The position numbers and the translations under genes were made by a program. From Toxoplasma gondii ME49 (lineage: Eukaryota > Apicomplexa > Conoidasida > Eucoccidiorida > Sarcocystidae): 64,000 nt of DNA. The stretch spans positions 2,002,690-2,066,689 of the forward strand of contig NC_031475.1 of NCBI RefSeq assembly GCF_000006565.2, given 5' to 3'. Positions 1-13,000 of this stretch are shown in pieces. The notes under the pieces were generated by a model that saw only the letters and a program-made list of their open reading frames with translations, made no database searches and had not been told where the DNA came from. Position 1 is the stretch's first letter. Each line of letters opens with the position of its first letter.

Positions 1-3000
1 GCATCGCCTCCGAAAGACTTTGCCCTCGTCATGCATGCGTTTGTTCGCATGCAGGGTCCTCAGATCGACCTCGTTGGCAGCCGCGTTGTCGCCTCGCTGG
101 CTGGACGCGTGGAGACTCTCGAACAGCCTCAGACCATTGCGCTTCTCCTCTTTGCTTTCGCCGAGCATGCGAAGAAGCAGGTCCAGCGAGAGGCCCTCGA
201 ACGGGAAGTCGCGCGTGCGAGTGTCGAGGTGGAAACGGGTGAGAAACATGAAGGCTTCGCGGAGAAAGCGCAGAGGGAAGGCCAGGGAGACCGGTGCAGA
301 CTTGCAGACAACGAAGACAAAGGAGAGACACAGAGAGAGAGAGAGGGAGAGCGAGAGCGAGAGCAAGAGGAGGACCGGAGGATTCGAATTCCATTCAGGA
401 TGTTCATTGAGAGTCTCCTTGAACAAACGGGCAAGCAACTGCGGGGATTCAGAGCAAGGGACTGTGTACATACACTCGCGGCGGTCGCGAGCCTCGCTGA
501 GTGTAACAGAAGAATTCGGGAAGAAGCGCTGCAGAGTGAAGAAGACGCTGCGTGCAGAGATGAAGAAAGAGAAAGGGAAGACGACTTCGAGGGAGGCGGC
601 AAGCCACGGCCTGACAAAGGAGGAAGCGAGGCTTGGGATGTAGGATGTCTGCCGCCGTCGCTGCTCGAGGATGTCCTTTGGAGAGTCCATAAGCGACTAC
701 AGGAGGTGAAGTTCGAGTTGCAGAGCAGAGACGCCGTCCTCCTCTTCCGGGGTGTACATACACTCCAGGCCGAGTGCGGAGAGTTCACTGCGCAGAAGGA
801 GGAGCTGATCAAACAGCCGAGACAGCTGGAGGCAGAGACCGCCTCGAGCGAAGTCTCCTCGGACTGGAAAGACAAGAAAAAGAGACGCCAGCCCCTCCTC
901 GACCGACTCAAAAATCTCGTCGTTCGCGAAGTCACCCATCGCGCGGGAGATTTGGAAGCCATGGAGGCTCTCGAACTGCTGCGCATCCTCGCCTCAGAAA
1001 ACCAGCAAGTGAGTATCGAAGACACCCAGAGGGGGAGAGAGAGAAGAAGGGGAGGAGGAGAAAAGAGAGAAGGAGAGGCAGAACGAGGGAGACGAAGTGA
1101 GGGGGGGAAGGCAGCGAGTGCGAAAGCGTGAGACAGATGGGAAGGGAGCAGGCGAAAGAAGAAGACATGGGGTGAAAGCACGAAGAGGAGACAAATCAGC
1201 ATCGATGAGGAGTTAGAGCCTTTTTCTTTCAACTGAGAAGTGGTGGAGATGGTCCTTTTGTTTTCGAATGCTTGTGGCCCCATATGCGTCAGCGGTCTCC
1301 TCCGAGTCGTTTTTGTTGCAGTCGTCCGGTACTCGTGTTTCCTGCCCTTGTGTCTCTCTAGAGTTTCATGCGTTTTCAGTCTGTTTGTATTTTCGATGTT
1401 CTATCCAGTGTAGCCGTATATAGGTATGCATGCATCATTCCCCCTCAGCGGCATTCTATCCTCCCTGTTTCGTCTCTGTTAGCTACGGTAACAGTTGTGT
1501 TTGGAACGAGACTAATGTCGCTTCGCCTAGCGTTTGCAGGCTTTGTTTCTGTTCTCCCTTTGCGACCTCCAGTCTCTCGACAGAGACAGCAAGCGTCTCC
1601 AGTTCTTCCGTTTGTCAGGCTTCAGGCCGTTGTTCAGCCGCGTCACTGGCGCGGTTTGCAACCCTGGCTTCCGTGTTTCGGCGGCTTTCCTTCGTTTCCT
1701 CTCTCCATGCAAAACTTGCTTGCTTTCCATCCCGTTTGTTCTGGGCGTCTGGACCAAGAGTGTTCCGCTGTCCCGGTCGCTCTCCTCTTGGTGCCTGAGC
1801 TCCCTCTCGATCTTCTCCTCTGCGCATTTTGGCACCCTCGTCGTTTCCTTTTCTTGTACGTTTTCTGGATCTTCTGCAGTGCCACCCAGGCCTCGAGGCC
1901 GCACTTTGTGTTCGGCTCTCAGACGCGCTGGCAAGTTTTTCTTCGCCTTTCTACAAGCCGCCCGTCGAACTTCACAGGGCTCTGCACCAACTTTCAGACG
2001 TCTTTCTTCGCCTGTTCTCTGCTGCGAAGCCACACTTCCCCCCCTCCTTCTCCCCCGCTGCTTCTTCTTCTCCAGCGTTTTCGTCCAACTCTCCTCGCAT
2101 TTCCCTCGCCTCGACACAAGCGTCGTGTGACGGGCAGTTGACGAACGCTCCTTCAGTTTCTTCCGAGACCGGGGAAGGCCCCGAATGCCTGCGACAGCCC
2201 GAATCAGTGGGGAGAAGCTATCGATTCGTCGGAGCCATCAGTGCGTGCTTCTTCAAGTTACTTCACAAACAGAGAGAGATGAAACTCACTCCCCAGGTGA
2301 GGAGACTGAGGCGGAAAAGGAGGATGTGGAGACGCGGAATTTGACGCAAGGTCAAAGAGATGTACACACACGGATCAAAGCGTTCCAGGACAGCACCGAA
2401 AGGACAGAACTGCCATAGACGCCTTGGTTGGCTGTGTCATGTGCAGTGGCCGAGATACGAGTTAAATGTTCTCAAAGGTAGATACAGCTGAATTTGAATA
2501 TCCGTTTTCTCGGAGTGTCATCATCAACACGAGTAGTGGTCTCTCTGTGAGGAGGGAGAGATGAACAGAAATGAGCTTCCCTTAAGACCTGCGACGTCTT
2601 GTGCAACGAACTGGACGAGAGTACCGAAATGACGACATCTGTTTTCCTCCCAAGTCCACGACCTTGCCAGGTGTGCTTGTTTCTTCTTGTTTCAAGAAAA
2701 GCGCCTCTTTCTGCTCTCTTGGAGGACTCTTCTTTTCTCTTCTCTCTGTAGTCATCATGTTGGCGCCGCTGCGGTCGCGTTTATTCTTCCACTCTTTGTT
2801 CTTTTTCTCCTTCGCCTTCTCAGACTGCTGCGTCGGTCACTTGGGCTCTGGGAGTCTTTCACATTCGCGACCCTCACTGGGCGTCTACTCTCAAGCACCG
2901 CCGGGCCTCAGTTGTCTCTTGTTTCACCTCCCAGTGTCTCTTGCCATCGTCCTGCGACGCTTCGTCTTCTTCTTCTCCGTCTTCCTCGTTGTCTTCGTCT

Positions 3001-5774
3001 CTGTGTAAACCTTCCTTCTCGTCGTCTTCGCCGTCGCCTTCAAAGGACGACGCCTCTGACACTTCGTCTGCAGATGCTTCTCCTTTCTCGGTTGTCTCCG
3101 AGGAAGAGGACTCTCTGCATGCGTTCCTCAGCGGAGCGCAGACGCTCTCGAAGCTCGCAAATGGACTGGCCCTCCTGGGGATGGGCGACGTTGCAGACGA
3201 ACTTGGCATTTTCCCTCTGCTCTCCACGGTGGAAACCTTTAGAGATGTGAGTGTGAGCACAAACCGGAGAACGTTTCCGTGGAAGGGTGGAGGGGAAAAC
3301 AACTCTGGAAAAGAGAGAAGAGGGGAGGAACAGTTCGCAGAACGAAAGCACGAAGGAAGAGAACGGGACCTGGGCGGCCGTGAGAAGCGGAAGAAGCTGA
3401 GAAGAGGAACTGACGAGATGAAGAAAGAGCGCAGAGATCAAAGGTGGGGAGAGCTGGAAGATGAGGAGAAAAAGAAAGAGGGAAGGCCAATCAGATGTGA
3501 CGAGGAAGGAAACTGAGAGCAAGGGAGAGACGAGGACAGGATGAACAAGAGAGCAGATGTGAAGAGCTCCTATGAGAGAACAAAGGGCAGGACAGGAGCA
3601 AGAGCATGGTTTTTGGAAGCGAAAAAAGTGCGATAGGCTAGAGGGAGGCAAATCTCACACAGAACTTGATGAAATCCGGTTCGACGCCTTTTCGCCGTTT
3701 CTTCAAGACATCAATCGTCTTCGTACGCCTTTTTTAGCGTAGGGCCTTCGGTATTTTTTTTCTGCTGTCCTCCACCACCACGAGCTGTTGTGCTGGAGTG
3801 TGCGACCTTTGCAGATCGAGTTGCCTCTGTCAATCCTCATGGCAGCTGCGATTTTCGATTTGACTCGAAGACCTGCGACTCTCGCCAATTCTCTCCTTCT
3901 CCCTGCAGCGCAGGCGATCTACGACCAGGTAGCAACGCTTTTCTGTCGAACATGGAGTGTATGTTTACACAACAACTGCAGACGCAGTTGCGTGACTTCT
4001 ACATTGTAGAACTGTTCATCTTGAGTGGTGTGTGTCTTGGGAACAAACAGTGTGTGAGGTAGGCACGTAGTGTCGCTCCACTGGGGTGTGAATGGGGGAA
4101 CCAGATGTTTGAAGGAGCTCTGGAACTCGTCTCGTATTTGACTTAGTTGAGCCGTTTTTCATGTTGGCTCTTCGTTTGCGATGTGTGACGCTTCAGCGAA
4201 CGGCATTGCCGCCTTCGTATTATCCTTCTCTACGTTTTATTTCCATGTCGACACTGCCCTCGGCATGGCCTGCACCTCTTCAGAACTTCTATGCGAATCC
4301 CGGGGCTTCCGCGGCCGTCTCGCCTGCCGGCCCTCCGTCGGTGTCGAGTTGCCACTGGATTTCTCCGCATATAAGCCGAGTGGCGACTCACGACATGTTG
4401 CTGCGGACGGCGTTCATTCAGAGCGAGAAACTTAGGAAGAGCAGTCGCGGCCGGGGGGCGCTCGTTCACCAGAGTCAGCACTTTGATGCCGTCGTTGGTC
4501 GTTTCTTGAGCAAGTCGCGAGTCGCGTCTCTCTTGTACAAGCCGTGGGAAAGTGTGGTGTGGCCAGGAGAAGCGCATGCGATGCAGGGTGGAGAGTCTGG
4601 CGACTCTCAGCAAGACGCAGGGAGAAGCCGAACGCGTTTCCGCGAGGCTGCAGGCGACCCGGCAGCCGAGGAAGACAACGAGTGGGGGGACGAAGTGACG
4701 CATGAAGCAGAGACAGGCTCCGATGCAGACACAGGACAGGGCTCGGTGGAGGAAGAAGACTGTCTGGTCGTCTTCCCAGAGAGAGTGAGAAAGGAGTTGA
4801 TGTCCTGGCGCGGCGTGGGCGTGTCATGCGAAGTCCCCGTAGGTCCTTTTCTCGTTCCTTTTGCTGTCGACCTCGTCAGTCTGGGCGCTCATCTGAAAAG
4901 GTTTCCTTTGAGTGCGGCAAAGGCTTCTCCGAGAGCGGAAGAAGAAGGTCAAGCAGAAGAAAATGAAGGAGCTCAAAGAGAAGAGAGAAGCGGACAGACG
5001 AAGGAGACGAAGGACGAGGTGAGAGCAACAGGCGATGGGGAGGAGGGCGGAGAAGAGGGAACGGGAACGGCAAAGGATGCGGCTGGGCTATCTGTCTTGA
5101 GAAGTGAGGAGAAGAATGCGTCGGCCGGGAAGGGAGAGACACTGGCAGTCTCGAGGAAAGAGTCCGAGCGTGGAGAGTCCTGTTGGACAGATCACAAGGA
5201 TGCAGACGACTCAGGTGAGGACGGCGTAAGGACGAGTGAAGGAACTCTGAAGGAAAACGTTGCGCATGGAGAGGACAGCGGAGACGGAACAAGACCGAAT
5301 CCCCGCACTCACGTCCTCCTCGATCTGCTGTGGAGAGACTTCGATTTTTACATGGAGCCTCACCACGCGTCGGTCCCGAGCTCGGCTCCGGCAGACGCTG
5401 CAGCGGCGTCGCATGCAGCAAATGAGAGGAATCCGGACAGCCACGAGCGAGATCTGTCTTCTCCACAGCGGCCGCCATTCCCCCGGAACAAGAGCCCGAT
5501 GCTGTGTGCGGGGAAGTTCGCGGAACTCAATGCGTTGCGCAGACAGGGATGGCATGTAGCATGCATTAGCGAAACGACGTGGCTAGCTCTCGAAGAGAAG
5601 CAGCGAAGAGGCGAAGGAACACGAGAAGACATGAAACGCTACATTCTCTCCTGCATAGCCTCTCTGGGGAAACAGAAGGAGAAACGCTCTTCCGCGAGCG
5701 AGCGGGAAACAAGCGCAAACGAGGGAAACGGTGCAGAGACCACTGGATGCAAGAATCCCCCGCCGAAGCTGTAA
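1..5774 (+). CDS. RAP domain-containing protein, 5' end outside window
   Basis: Probable organellar RNA-binding protein of the FASTK/RAP family. Exons that agree in phase: <1-1008, 1880-2296, 2935-3246, 3815-3928 and 4197-5774, all joined at phase 0, giving at least 1142 residues. The first four exons encode hydrophobic-patterned helical repeat-like segments (for example around 900-1008, 3120-3240 and 3815-3928). The last exon carries the RAP domain: a strand block VGPFLVPFAVDLVS near residue 833, then LRRQGWHVACISETTWLAL and the terminal helix REDMKRYILSCIASL near residues 1060-1100. Between these halves lies an insert of roughly 130-150 Glu/Lys/Gly/Ser residues. The last exon could also begin at 4284, which is in frame too. 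The Arg/Glu-rich stretch 239-398 is open and was kept as coding, but it could hide a small intron. RAP proteins in apicomplexans act mostly in mitochondrion or apicoplast; the compartment here is inferred because the N-terminus is missing. Confidence 0.85.
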
Positions 5775-8700
5775 GGCGAGGATTTCTCAAGCTTATTGTT
5801 GCCAGCTTCTTCGCCGCATATCGTAATTTCCACGTAGACGCTCTATCAAGAGAAGCGCAGTCGACACACAGACGCACAAGGTGGTTACGGTGCGAAATTT
5901 TTTTCCATCCACACTTCTTTCCGGTACTGTCGGATCAAGTCGCTACTTCAAAAATTTGTGGCCATGCGTCTTGGAAACATGGGATCGTGCGCTGGTTTCG
6001 TGAGTCACAGGCAACTCAAAAACGGTGTGCAATGGCTTCTGAGCGTTACAAGAGAGCAGACACACCTCGAATAACTCTGCCACTGAAAAGCCGCGGAGGA
6101 AATGTGCAAGTGTTTCATTCACTATTGCCGTCACACATTTGACCCCGTTCACGAGTGTGTGCGTATTCGTCATGATGAGTGCGTGTGCTCGCGTGCTGAC
6201 AGATGTTGTTCTTGTCGGGTACGATCAAGACAACGCAGCAAAGCGTTTCCACTGTTATCGCACCCGTTTTTGTATCCGCACAGGAGTTCTCCCGTGTCAC
6301 TGACCTCCTCACAGTCTCATCGTTTTGCCTTCCGTTGTCTGTCTACGAATACATTTGTTTTTTCTGAACACCCTACCTGACACCTCCCGCTGGCGAGCGT
6401 TTTCTCGTATTGAAGATGAATCGCCAAAGATGGGCTGAGAGGAAGACGCGGGCACGATCAGAGGTGCTACCCTCGACAGTAGTAAAAGGAAACATCTCTG
6501 GAGAACTAACATGACTGGCACGGGACAAGACACCTCAAGATGTCAAAGTGTGTTGAGAATCCAGGTTTGCAATACACAACTATGGCAGGAGAAAAGAATA
6601 TTCACCGATGTCTGAGCTGTCATAATTATTAGATGGTAAATCATCTTACAGGCGCGTCTGCGGAGATTTATACACACGTGTAGCCTTCTTGGAATACGAG
6701 TTTTCTGGCATGTGGATGTCTAAGTGCTGGTACTATATTTAAGCAGCTTGGAGTTTTGGGAATTGTACGGTCTTTGCCGGGGTGGAGCACATTTCATGGA
6801 AGTTTGCCGAACAATTTCTCTTGCACTTTTTTGCTGTCTGTTTTCACCAGTCTTGCTTCGTCCGTGGAGGGGGTCCGAAAAACACATAAAAAAACCTTCA
6901 TCGACACAAAAGTTATGTCAGTTGCAAAGATTGTCTAAACCGATGTATGAAGTCCCGACTCCGAATCTGACCACGAACTTCCTTCACATCCTGGGCAGGG
7001 GTACAAACAACATGTACGTCTGTGTTGTGCAGCTGCGGCACTGTGCCTGTCTTCTTAGTTCCACAGTCTTTGCATGGGTGTTTCAATTTTACTTTACACC
7101 ATCGCAAGAAGGCATTGTCAGCTAGAACGGTGATGGCCTATCCTGAGTATTTGCAAAAGTCTTGCGACTGACGACAGCTTGCGCGAACAGACGCGAGGTC
7201 ACTCTTCCCTCTTTGTGGCTGAGGTGAGAGTTTGGGGATTAGTTACTGAAAAATGGGGGAGTGCGTCTAGAATCCACGAAGAGAGCGAGATGCACATCTA
7301 TTCAAATGTCAACCTTAAAAATGGGGTGTGCATTCCAAAGGAACGAACCTTTTTCTAAAGAAACTAGCTCGACGGTTGTAATCGTTGTGCATGGCAGCAC
7401 GAGCACGCGGGCCGAGTATCCAGCCGCGGCTTCATCACAGAGAAGACCACAAAGCATCCCCACAGTCGATTAAACGTAAAAAGTTCTTTTTTAACCGCAT
7501 TTAACTGGACAAAAATTGAGAAAGGACTCGAATGCCTCTAACCAGTGGTACGTCCAACGGCAGCCGATCGCTAAAAGTAACGTCAGGCGCCTGCGGTTTC
7601 GCCGTCGGCACTGGCGCCTTTGAGGCGGTCGCTTTCTGCAACGTTTGACCCGCATTCGTGAGCACTTTTTTCGGCGTCCGTGGAGCTTGTCGGCGGTGAA
7701 CAGTCTGCCACGCTTTGTCGCGTTACAGTTTGCCTGCGAACGTCGTGCGGTACGGAGGTCGGGTGGTGACGGACGGCTGTGGTGTGTTTTTGCGTGCATT
7801 TCCTGCTGGGAGGTTTTTGTGCTGGTGCGGGCACAAGACCCGTCACACCCGAGCGAGACAGCTCAAAGCTGTAGGCCGAGAGGAAGGCCTCGGTCTTGTC
7901 GAATGTCACCTCCGTCGTCTGGCACACGCGGACAAGGCATGTTTTTGTGACTCAAACACTGTCGCGTTTATGTCTGGAACCGGCTCTGAGTGGTCATACG
8001 AGTTGCTGTGCCGGTGGATGTGAAGTTGTGAGAAGGTGTCTTGTGCCCTTTTGCGTTTTTCCATTCAAGAATGCGCTGTTGTGTCTGACGTGCTCAGAGT
8101 CTTACCTTGCGAAAACCTTTCGACTTTTCTTTCGGTGAGGACAGAGCGTCCAAGCCCGCATGATGCAGGTTTAAAGATTGTGCACAACAAGCGACGGCAG
8201 AGTTTAAGTAACCCGTTGCGTCATGTAGCTTCACTCTACGCTCAAAACACTACCAACATCCAAATTTCATCCCATTTTGTAATTGCCGTTTTCTCCCAGT
8301 GTGCCTCTCTGGACTTCTCGAACCAGGCTTCACGCCTTTCGGCTGAGACCAGTCCGTTTTCCGCTGCTCATCTACTTTTTGCCGAATCCTTTCCGCCGCT
8401 GGAGCGATGCTGGCTGCAGTGGCCGCTGCCATAAGGCCTGCTTCAACTCTGACTCTCTTTTTACGGTCGCTTTTTGCCAAAACCACAAGTTCTGCGTATG
8501 CGCCCGTTCCATGCTGAGTGAGCCTACCGTTGTCGAGAGCCAGTGGAGGCGCAGTCTCGCTTTCTCGAGATGCCGCCGTGGCCTCGATGGCTTGATAAGG
8601 AACAAAACGTATAGTCATTGTTTTTTATCATTCTCTGTTCCAGGCAATCTTGATTTCTCTGTTTTGTGTCTCCAACAGTGTGTGTAACCAGTTGCCATCC

Positions 8701-10096
8701 CTTTGTGACATCCGGAGTTACCTGTAATTGGAAAAGTGGCTCGTGCCTGGCCATCCAGGCCACTCGCTTTCGCAGGAAGGACGGAGTAAAGAAAGGGTTT
8801 CGGCTGCTACAGTGACGCGACATCAGCAGAATTTGAGGCTGTAATGATTGACGGCGAGTTACTGAGTACGGCATCCCATGTTGTCATCGCGCCTTCATCG
8901 TATCCCCTAAAATTTTTCTTTTGTTCAATATGACTGTCACCGTTTGCCGTCCTAGACAGTCAAGATGGCAAGCTCCCCGGACCCGTTAAAGGAAATATAT
9001 GTCCTGTCTTACTGGACCTTTCATCTTGGAGGCATCTCGCTCTAGAACGTGCTCCAAGGGAGTTCAACGAAGCGTCTGACTGGTGCATGGACAAAAAAGG
9101 GCTGCCGGCTTTCAAACCGCGGCCTCTAGATCCAACGGCTTCGTGCACGACAGAGTTCTGCAAGGGCTCGTGTCATTGTACCATAGAAAAAAAGGCCAGT
9201 TTCGCCTCTATCGCAGAACCTGGCCCGCGGTGCCGTGATTTCACTTTCGGCCATATAGTATTGGCGACTATAATCGAGTTCGGCTTCTTTTTTCTGCACG
9301 ATAAAGCGGACGGCTTCACCAGTTCAGTTCTGGTCAACCAGCGGCCTCTGGCAGAATACCCCAGGCACTTTACTTTCTGAACTGTCCGGCACAAATCAGA
9401 TTGAATTACCAGATTTCAGCGTACGCGACAAGCGAGATTTCCCTGTCGACCCCCACACTCTTTGCACAAGAGCACTCTACCCGTTATACGCCAAAGGGTC
9501 GGTCTGAATGAGAGCTTTCAGGGAGCTCTGTTACGTCAGCTGTCATTGGAGTTCGACGAGACATGCTTCGAGCGGGCATTACCGACAAGGCAGGGCAGGT
9601 ACTTCCGCCTGTAAGTGTGTGGAATAATCGCGGCTGTTGACCAAGCTTCCGATAGTCATACATAGGCATGCCTGGACTCTTCAAGGCTGTAGGCATCAAC
9701 AAGTTCAAAAGTTTGGATTCACGGTGTTTCTAGTTTCCACAGTCGATCAACAAAACCCAGCAGCAACGGACGTGGGCACCACGAGTTCCGCTGTTCAGTT
9801 CGAGCCGCTTGCGCTCGCGAAAATCCAACCACCGACTTGCTGGTTTAAAAGCTTGAATGTTCCGTCACTAAGCTGGACGCACCAGCTTCACCCAAGGCGT
9901 TGACTTTTGCGGCGCTTTGCCGGCATGAGGCCTTCCGCATCGGTGTCTAGACGTACCCTGAGAGAGGACAGAGCCGTTCTCGTTAGACCGATGTCGAGTT
10001 CCACCGCGTCACTCCCCCTTTAGCGGTCCACTTTTCTTTGTTAGCAGCATGCTCCAAGTCATACTGGCAGTTCAGAGGTGACTGCCTAGTCTCACC
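5775..10096. other. Intergenic region without a secure gene
   Basis: This stretch should hold the 3' UTR of the RAP gene and the 5' UTR and promoter of the IQ-motif gene. Many short open frames occur on both strands, none with a recognised domain. The only one with supporting splice logic is the minus-strand candidate at 7583-8618, listed separately. No tRNA, rRNA or transposon-like sequence was recognised. Confidence 0.5.
7583..8618 (-). CDS. Weak candidate gene, two exons, one in-frame TAG
   Basis: Reading the minus strand from an ATG at 8618 (context aacaATGac), the frame stays open for 122 codons, meets one TAG at 8252-8250, then stays open in the same frame for 48 codons to a strong donor (AAG|GTAAGA, exon end 8106). 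A matching acceptor (GTGTGCCAG) starts a second exon at 7918 in the same phase, which runs 111 codons to a stop at 7583. An alanine-rich helix-like stretch follows the N-terminal third. No family is recognised. The region could be chance, a gene broken by a nonsense change, or a gene with an unseen intron that removes the TAG; that intron would lack a good pyrimidine tract. Confidence 0.25.
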
Positions 10097-13000
10097 ATGA
10101 CGAACAGGTCAGTGTCGGCCGATTTCTCGGCGGCCACACAAAAGCCTCTGCTCATTCCGCACAACAGTCAAGTCTCTGGGTCTCTCCCGCCTGCGGGCTT
10201 CCCTTTTTCTCAGTCTGGAAGATGTTGCCCCGGTGTCATTTCTTCCTCCCACGCATACGTCCCAACACAGAACTCGCAACACTTTTCCTTTTTGTCATTC
10301 CCGCCCGATCCAGCCCACCCCAATTCCCCAGCCTGGAGGTCGTTTCCCCCGTTTTGTCCGGAGCATGCGCCGTCCCTGTCGTTCTCTAGCAGCGGTGTCT
10401 TTCTCAGGCCTGACGCTTGTACATCTGCTGTTTCCAGCCTCACTCCCGCTCTTCCGTCTTCTCCGTTCCGACGCACACACTGCTCGCTACCCTTGCTTCT
10501 GTCCCCCTCCCACAAAAACTCAAGCAAACACTGTGGCGACAGTCGGGCCACCGTATCTCACTACGCCGACGAGATCGCTTGTATCCCTCCCGGTGCTTTA
10601 AAAACGTCTTCAAATCGAGGTCATCACTCCGAGTTCTCTTTGTCGTCGCCGTCAACTTGCTCTTCGGTCCCCGTGGAAAACTCAGAGCTATTCGGCCCAC
10701 CTGCAGCTCAGAACGCCAGTCTCACGCCAGCGGCCACTCCGTTTGGCGAGACGCACACAACGCGCAATCCAACACATCCGTTCTTCCCACATGAGCCGCA
10801 GTCCTGGCTTTCTCCTTCGTTTCTACACTTGGACTCGTCATCCAGGAAAATGTGTCAAGAGGAAACATCTCCTTCCTCAGCCGGCAGTGGAACATGGAGA
10901 AGGGGTTCCTTAGAGTCCTCGTTGCGTCAATATGGAACTAGCGATGTTCTGAAGGATTCTGAAGACTCTTTGGAAAAGGAAACCCTCACCAGAGAGAGCT
11001 TCGGAATGAGTCCGTATTCAGACGCAAGTGTGAAGAGCAAGAGGCCTCCCGAAGCAAAAAACACAAATGCCCCCAGAGAGAGGCATTGTTGTCGTTGTTT
11101 CCTTGCATCGAGTGCTTCCAGTCATCTAACTACAACGGAGGGATACAGTGAAACAGTGGGGCAAATAAACGAATTGTGGAGAGTGGGCACAAGCCTTCAC
11201 GAGCGTTCATTAGCCGCTGAGCATGACGATAGCGGTGCGGGGTCTACGGCGGATTCACGCAGCACTATTGCAGAAGGAACATGGTGCTCGCAGAGGGGGA
11301 ACTCTTGCCAGAAGAAAAATGTGGAAAGACCCTTTGAAGGCTGGTTACCGTTAGCAAACCTGGAGTCATCGACCAAAGGCACAGACGCGATACACACATA
11401 TACACATAAAGAGGCTACAGAGGTTGAAAAGACATCTCTTCCGGCCATTTTGCCTTACAGCTGTGGCAGCACTCTGCTACTGTCAACGTCCGGACCAGTT
11501 CAGAAGGACGGAGGGCGACAGGCGGCAAAAGAAAATGAACCAGACAGTGGCGTTAAAGGCGACCACCGGATATGTTCACAGAACGCGCCAAACGAACGAT
11601 TTTTCAGTTCAGGGAAAAAACGGCTGTGTGAATCGGAGGCGGTGACCGGAAACGAATTCCCTCATGGCTGGCTGCGGGCAACATCTTTGGACTCCACTTC
11701 AGAAACCTGTGATTTCTGGAGTGACACCGGATACAGAGAAGATACCGTGACAACGTCGCCAGGTGCCCGAGACACGACGGAAACGATTGCGGAAGAGGCA
11801 TACGACAGTCAGACCGGCCAGAGCGACTATTCTCAAGCAGACTCTATTCACGGCATTAGCGCGGCTAAGAATGCGTTGGAATCTACACGGAAAAACGAGC
11901 ATCAAAACGAAGACCGGAGGCTCTTACAATGGTCCAGCGCAGAGTGTGAGAGTCCGAAGGCTGACCAAGAGCAAATTCGTCGTGAAAATGCAGCGGTACG
12001 CTTTTCGTAGTGTTCGTGTTCAGTAAAGAAAAGAATCATGAGCATTGTCTCCGGAAAGGTGTGGAAAACTTTCGTCGATGAGACACAATCGCGTGTTGTA
12101 TCGACGTGGGTCTGTGTTCGTGAACACTGCGCCCGTACTGTACTTGAAGTCTTGTCCGTTTCTTCCCTGTATTCCTGGTCTTTGATCAGGTTTTTTCGGT
12201 AACTTTTTCACCCTTCGCTCCTTCCTGTCGTCGTTCGCGCACGCTTTTAACAAACCCTCAGACGAACGGGGGATCTTGAGAAAAATGCCTGCTTCTTGCT
12301 CTGCCTGTTTGCTCCTCTGGGCTCGTTTTCTTCATTTTTTGAGCGTATCGCCTTTTTCGCCTCTGCACGCGTCCCATCTTCCATCTGCATACTTGTCTCT
12401 ACATCTTTTCTCCGTTGTCCATCCTGTCTTCCTTTTTGTATCTCTCCGTATCTAACTGGATGACAGAAGACGCTCCAGCAGCGGTGGCGACAGCGTTGCC
12501 TGTCGGCTGCATTGGACTTTGAGGCTTTGGTAAGCGAACACAGAAGCAGAGGAAGCAGTTTCTTTTCAAGACTGTTCCGCCATTTATCTCACGGCCTCTC
12601 TTCAGGTTTCTCACCCTCCCTCCCCCATTCTGCCGTCTGTAGACGCTCAATCTGAGCACTATCGGTCATGCACTCGACGTGAGAAATGGATGGACTGTTT
12701 ATGTGGAGCTACAGAAAACTTTCACTGTAGCTTAGAAGTCGTAATACGAGCCGTTTTCAGTTCGCTGATGTACACGTGATCCGCCTACCAGAATGTATTC
12801 CTCAGATCCAGTAGAATGAGTCGCACTGCGATGTTTCTCTGACACTTCAACTAAACGTCGCTCCGGCGTCTGTGGCTCACTGCCGGTAGATTCGCAGGTT
12901 CGATCTGAGTTTCACAGACAATTCGGGTTGTTTCATCCCTCGAAACCCTTTTTTCTGTCTAGGTCTGCTGCATTCGACACATTCGGACTTTGGCTGCTGT

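Noticed and set aside
1368..1879. Open plus-strand frames between the first and second RAP exons
   Set aside because: T/C-rich, without family similarity, and exons 1008 and 1880 join in phase without them.
12868..12921. tRNA-like element: GTCTGTG and CACAGAC arms with GGTTCGATC between
   Set aside because: The arms are only about 52 bases end to end, no anticodon arm can be drawn, and the sequence lies inside an intron of the IQ-motif gene.
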